NCBI GenBank assembly: GCA_902464015.1
Contig: CABQHM010000026.1
Span: 1 to 46,638 of the forward strand
Length of the DNA stretch: 46,638 nt
DNA from: an uncultured Coriobacteriales bacterium
GTDB lineage: Bacteria; Actinomycetota; Coriobacteriia; Coriobacteriales; UMGS124
Direction of reading: 5' to 3'
Below are positions 43,913 to 46,638 of this stretch, piece after piece. The translations under genes were made by a program, and so were the position numbers. Numbering within the stretch: the stretch's first letter is position 1; the number at the start of each line of letters is the position of its first letter. The notes below the pieces were generated by a model that did not search any database, had not been told where the DNA came from, and saw only the letters and a program-made list of their open reading frames with translations.

Positions 43913-45373
43913 ATGCCCTCCGTATCCAGCGGCTCGGCCAAAAAAATCGCCGCGGCGACCTGTGCCGCGTTCGGCCTCCTGATCGCCTCCACCGCCATGT
44001 CGCGCGCCGAGGGTTCAGGCTTTGGCGGCAGCGCGACCACCATTGCCCGTGCCGCGACGCTGTTCGAGCTGTTCACCATGGCCTGTTTTTTCCGCTACCA
44101 GGCCCCGCCCATTCGGAGGGTGACCACCTTTGGATGCCTCTGCACAGTCGTGTACGTGGCCCTCTTCAGCGCCCGGCTAGTGGGCGTCGACCTGTGGGTC
44201 GGCTCGACGGGCCTGGAGGCGTCTCAGCTCATCGGCCTCTTTTGCGGACTGTCGGAAGGGACATTCATTATCGTCCTATGCTTCCTTTTTTCGGTGCAGG
44301 AGCCCCGCATGGGGGCCATTAGCGTCGCCGCCGGGTGTTTCCTATTCGATGTCCTCACCGCCATCGCCACCGTAGTCCCCACCTCGGCAACCCCGGCCCT
44401 AAAACTCATATGCCTTGCATTCGGCCTCGTCGCGCTCGTCTACTCGCTGGGGCAGGCTGCCTCCGACGAATCGCTCGCGCCCGAGATCAGGAGCCTTGTC
44501 TCCAGGTCCGACGGATACATTAGGACTTCCCGGACGCTCCCGAAGGGCCAGCGCGCTGGCTTCCTTTCCTGCGTCGTGGTGTTCCCGTTTCTCTACGGCG
44601 TAGCCATGCAGATAGTCAACGCCTCGGGCCTGGGAACGTACAACATCGTCTATCAGCTTGTTGTCTCGGCGGTCGTTGCAAGTCTTCTGGTGTACGTGGC
44701 GGTGCGCGGGGGCTCGCTCCAAAGCACAACCCTACTGCTTCTGGCCGCACCCGTGATCTTCGGGGCATACGTCCTCATCGCAATATCGGGGCCCGACGGC
44801 CTCTTCGCCGTTGGACTGCTGTCCAGGGTCGACTACTCCGTGTGCCAGCTTGTCTTCATCGTGACGCTGGCCAGGCTCTCTCATGCAAGTATCGGCGAGA
44901 CTTGCTACTACACCGCGCTGTTCTACGGAACGCTGAAGCTGGCTGCCCTCCTGGGCAGGGAGTTCGCGACCGGGTTCCTACCCCTCCCCCTCGACCAGGG
45001 TCAGAGCGTCACCGTGGCCTTGGCGGCACTGGGTCTCACCATCGCCTGTTGCGTGTGCGTTGCACTTTCGGGGCGCCGCGTCGCGAACGAATTCGAGACC
45101 GATACAACACAGCAAGTCGATGTCCATCCGCACCCTGACAAAGCCGCCCTCTTCGCCCAGACCCACAGCCTCTCTACCCGAGAGGCCCAAATTTTTCAGG
45201 GATTCACCAGGGGCTTCAACATGGCCAGCATCGGCGAGGAAGCCGGCGTATCCACCAGCACCGTGGGCACCTACATGCACCGTATCTATGTAAAGGTTGG
45301 AGTCGAGGGAAAGCAGGGCCTCGCCGAGGCCTACGACGCATTCCAACCCGAAGAGCGCGCCGACAAAGGATAG
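43913..45373 (+). CDS. Polytopic membrane protein with C-terminal LuxR-type HTH (transcription regulator)
   Basis: A 486-residue protein from ATG 43913 (ACAGGAGA upstream; a longer in-frame start at 43829 overlaps the promoter). About 12 hydrophobic segments in residues 10-390, then a Gln/Asp-rich linker and a LuxR HTH (L-S-T-R-E-A-Q-I-F-Q-G-F, then V-S-T-S-T-V-G-T-Y-M-H-R-I-Y-V-K-V-G). The recognition helix has T-V-G-T-Y-M where sisters have V-[RS]-[TS]-H, so it probably reads a different operator. Divergent from the flavoprotein gene at 41827-43677. Confidence 0.85.
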   Translation: MPSVSSGSAKKIAAATCAAFGLLIASTAMSRAEGSGFGGSATTIARAATLFELFTMACFFRYQAPPIRRVTTFGCLCTVVYVALFSARLVGVDLWVGSTGLEASQLIGLFCGLSEGTFIIVLCFLFSVQEPRMGAISVAAGCFLFDVLTAIATVVPTSATPALKLICLAFGLVALVYSLGQAASDESLAPEIRSLVSRSDGYIRTSRTLPKGQRAGFLSCVVVFPFLYGVAMQIVNASGLGTYNIVYQLVVSAVVASLLVYVAVRGGSLQSTTLLLLAAPVIFGAYVLIAISGPDGLFAVGLLSRVDYSVCQLVFIVTLARLSHASIGETCYYTALFYGTLKLAALLGREFATGFLPLPLDQGQSVTVALAALGLTIACCVCVALSGRRVANEFETDTTQQVDVHPHPDKAALFAQTHSLSTREAQIFQGFTRGFNMASIGEEAGVSTSTVGTYMHRIYVKVGVEGKQGLAEAYDAFQPEERADKG

Positions 45374-45597
45374 ATGACAAACCTCCATCACTGGGACGAA
45401 GCTCAGGTGGCCGCAAACCGGCCTTTTGCATCAAGATTGGCATAAAAGCCCGCCACGAGGGTATGTGCCATGACAAAGACGCCCCTCTCCGGCTTTCCCT
45501 GCGAAACCTCGAGATGGAGGGAGGGGAGCCCGTCGGTCTCAGGACGACGCAGGGTCGCCTCATTTCGATGCGGGTCAGGAAATTTGACCCACGAGCC

Positions 45598-45925
45598 TCA
45601 TCTAGGGCGCATTCCTTCCTTCGCCATGTTGATAATGCCCTGGCATTTGTGGATACCCCTCTTTTGGTATGCGCGGCAGATATGACTCTTCGCGGTGCCC
45701 ATGCTCACATGGAGGATTTCCTGAATATAGGACGCACTCCGACCGTCGAGGAGCAAGACGAGCAGGTATACCCCAGTTGACCTCCGCCGATCCCCCTCCT
45801 TAGCATCGTACATCTCCTCGAATTCCACGCGCATCGCCTTCGAATATGACTACAGCGCCTGCGACCAAAAGCGCCGCGCCCAGAAGACACGTGAACGCCC
45901 TTCCCCCACGGCCTTTTCCATACCT
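45598..45925 (-). pseudogene. Decayed LuxR-type regulator, C-terminal part in two frames
   Basis: On the minus strand, 45834-45598 encodes F-E-E-M-Y-D-A and then an HTH end (L-L-L-D-G-R-S-A-S-Y-I-Q-E-I-L, M-G-T-A-K-S-H-I-C-R-A-Y-Q-K-R-G-I-H). In-frame upstream there is a stop after a few codons. A membrane-helix-like piece (L-L-G-A-A-L-L-V-A-G-A-V-V-I-F-E) appears in another frame at about 45895-45840. Together they look like the last membrane helix, linker and HTH of a LuxR membrane regulator broken by frameshifts, with the rest lost. Confidence 0.6.
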
Positions 45926-46189
45926 TCCGCCTTCTCTCCCTCCCCGCCGGGCCCGCAGGGAGCGTACCCCCCTCGCAGACAACGCCGGCACCCGTCTCGT
46001 TCCTAGCGACGAACTCGATGCCCTCGTCAGCCTCAACGCGCACGACCTCCTCACCGAAAACGTCACGACACTGCCCACGACGACCGAGCCTGTCGAGGTA
46101 TTCAAGGCGAGAAGGTAAGGCCTGAAAAGGAAACCTCCACGCACACAAACGCCTTGTTCTCAAAACACGTCACCAAACGAAGATGAGTC

Positions 46190-46528
46190 CCGCAGCACCT
46201 CGGCAAGGACCCCAACTACCTGGTGCACATCGACCCGGCGGGCCCCTTCTGCTGCGCCATGAACTACCCCGTGCTCATGTCCACCGAGGCCGGCCTCAAC
46301 ACCAACGTCAACGCCCAGGTGTGCGACGCCGACGACCGCCCCATCCCCGGCCTCTTCAACGTCGGCCAGATGATGGGCAGCATGTACGCCAACGACTACA
46401 ACTTCGCGATCCCCGGCATGAGCTACGGCCTGAACTGCATCACGTTCGGTCGACTACTCGGCCGTAATCGGGCCGCCGGCAAGTTCTTACAGATACGCTT
46501 CGGGGCGCTGGGGCATTCCGCCCGGTAA
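46190..46528 (+). pseudogene. C-terminal fragment of a secreted FAD flavoprotein
   Basis: Coding similarity starts abruptly at about 46190, six bases after an in-frame stop, with no usable start. It reads Q-H-L-G-K-D-P-N-Y-L-V-H, then P-G-L-F-N-V-G-Q-M-M-G-S and I-P-G-M-S-Y-G-L-N-C-I-T-F-G-R, the C-terminal FAD contact of the fumarate-reductase superfamily. The nearest subtype in the window is the protein at 16271-17926. About 110 of roughly 550 residues remain. 46529-46638 holds only a GC-rich palindrome (near 46595) and no gene. Confidence 0.75.
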
Positions 46529-46638
46529 TCCCGGACTGTGTGGCTATCCTCGGTTGAAACTCCCTTTGGGCGAGGGCCCGTTCTCGAGAGAGGCGGGGCC
46601 CCGCCCCTATTTGTCCCCCGGACCCTGCGCCCTGCGGG

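Noticed and set aside
1..46638. CRISPR arrays and tRNA genes
   Set aside because: No regularly spaced repeat units of CRISPR size and no cloverleaf with a GTTC-type T-loop could be found by reading both strands; short structured tRNA-like pieces cannot be fully excluded without a scan.

Overview
The window looks like chromosome from a high-GC anaerobic actinobacterium of the Coriobacteriia (Eggerthellaceae type). This is inferred from gene content: Tat-exported molybdopterin oxidoreductases, secreted FAD flavoproteins of the fumarate-reductase superfamily, and polytopic membrane proteins ending in a LuxR-type helix-turn-helix. No rRNA or tRNA was found that would fix the taxonomy.

Layout. 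1-196 is the start of an IS30-like transposase that runs off the window. 704-4853 is a molybdenum reductase operon (catalytic subunit, four-cluster ferredoxin subunit, TorD-like chaperone), with two mutually exclusive hairpins in front of the chaperone. 4964-12498 holds an FMN/FAD flavoprotein, a membrane LuxR regulator and a second, paralogous molybdenum reductase operon, all on the minus strand. A frameshifted membrane LuxR gene (12732-14242) diverges from that operon. 14689-22600 holds two further divergent LuxR/flavoprotein pairs separated by the wreck of another gene (18134-19074). 22950-25763 is a single-chain type IIG (MmeI-like) restriction-modification enzyme. 25891-26992 holds two truncated genes.

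27581-40955 is a conjugation module read in one direction: excisionase-like protein, replication-initiator-like protein with origin-like repeats inside its gene, VirD4 coupling protein, pilin-like protein, VirB3/PrgI-like protein, VirB4 ATPase, CHAP cell-wall hydrolase, two extracytoplasmic proteins and a VirB6-like channel protein. No relaxase or integrase is visible, so the module is incomplete, decayed or dependent on another element. Inside it, a 389-bp gap between the coupling protein and the pilin-like gene carries, on the minus strand, a sigma70-like promoter, several stable stems and an intrinsic terminator. This is a candidate structured noncoding RNA of about 400 nt and is the best novel lead here.

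41135-46528 mixes gene fragments (a frameshifted small gene, two LuxR tails, one flavoprotein tail) with one intact divergent flavoprotein/LuxR pair.

How the genes fit together. The reductases are probably alternative terminal oxidoreductases at the cell surface, each likely controlled by the neighbouring membrane LuxR protein. Neither molybdenum operon includes a membrane anchor, so electrons must come from a quinol- or menaquinol-linked donor encoded elsewhere. None of the three flavoproteins whose catalytic motif can be placed has the classical fumarate-reductase motif H-x-T-M-G-G, and the fourth has nothing resembling it, so their substrates are unlikely to be fumarate and are not known from the sequence.
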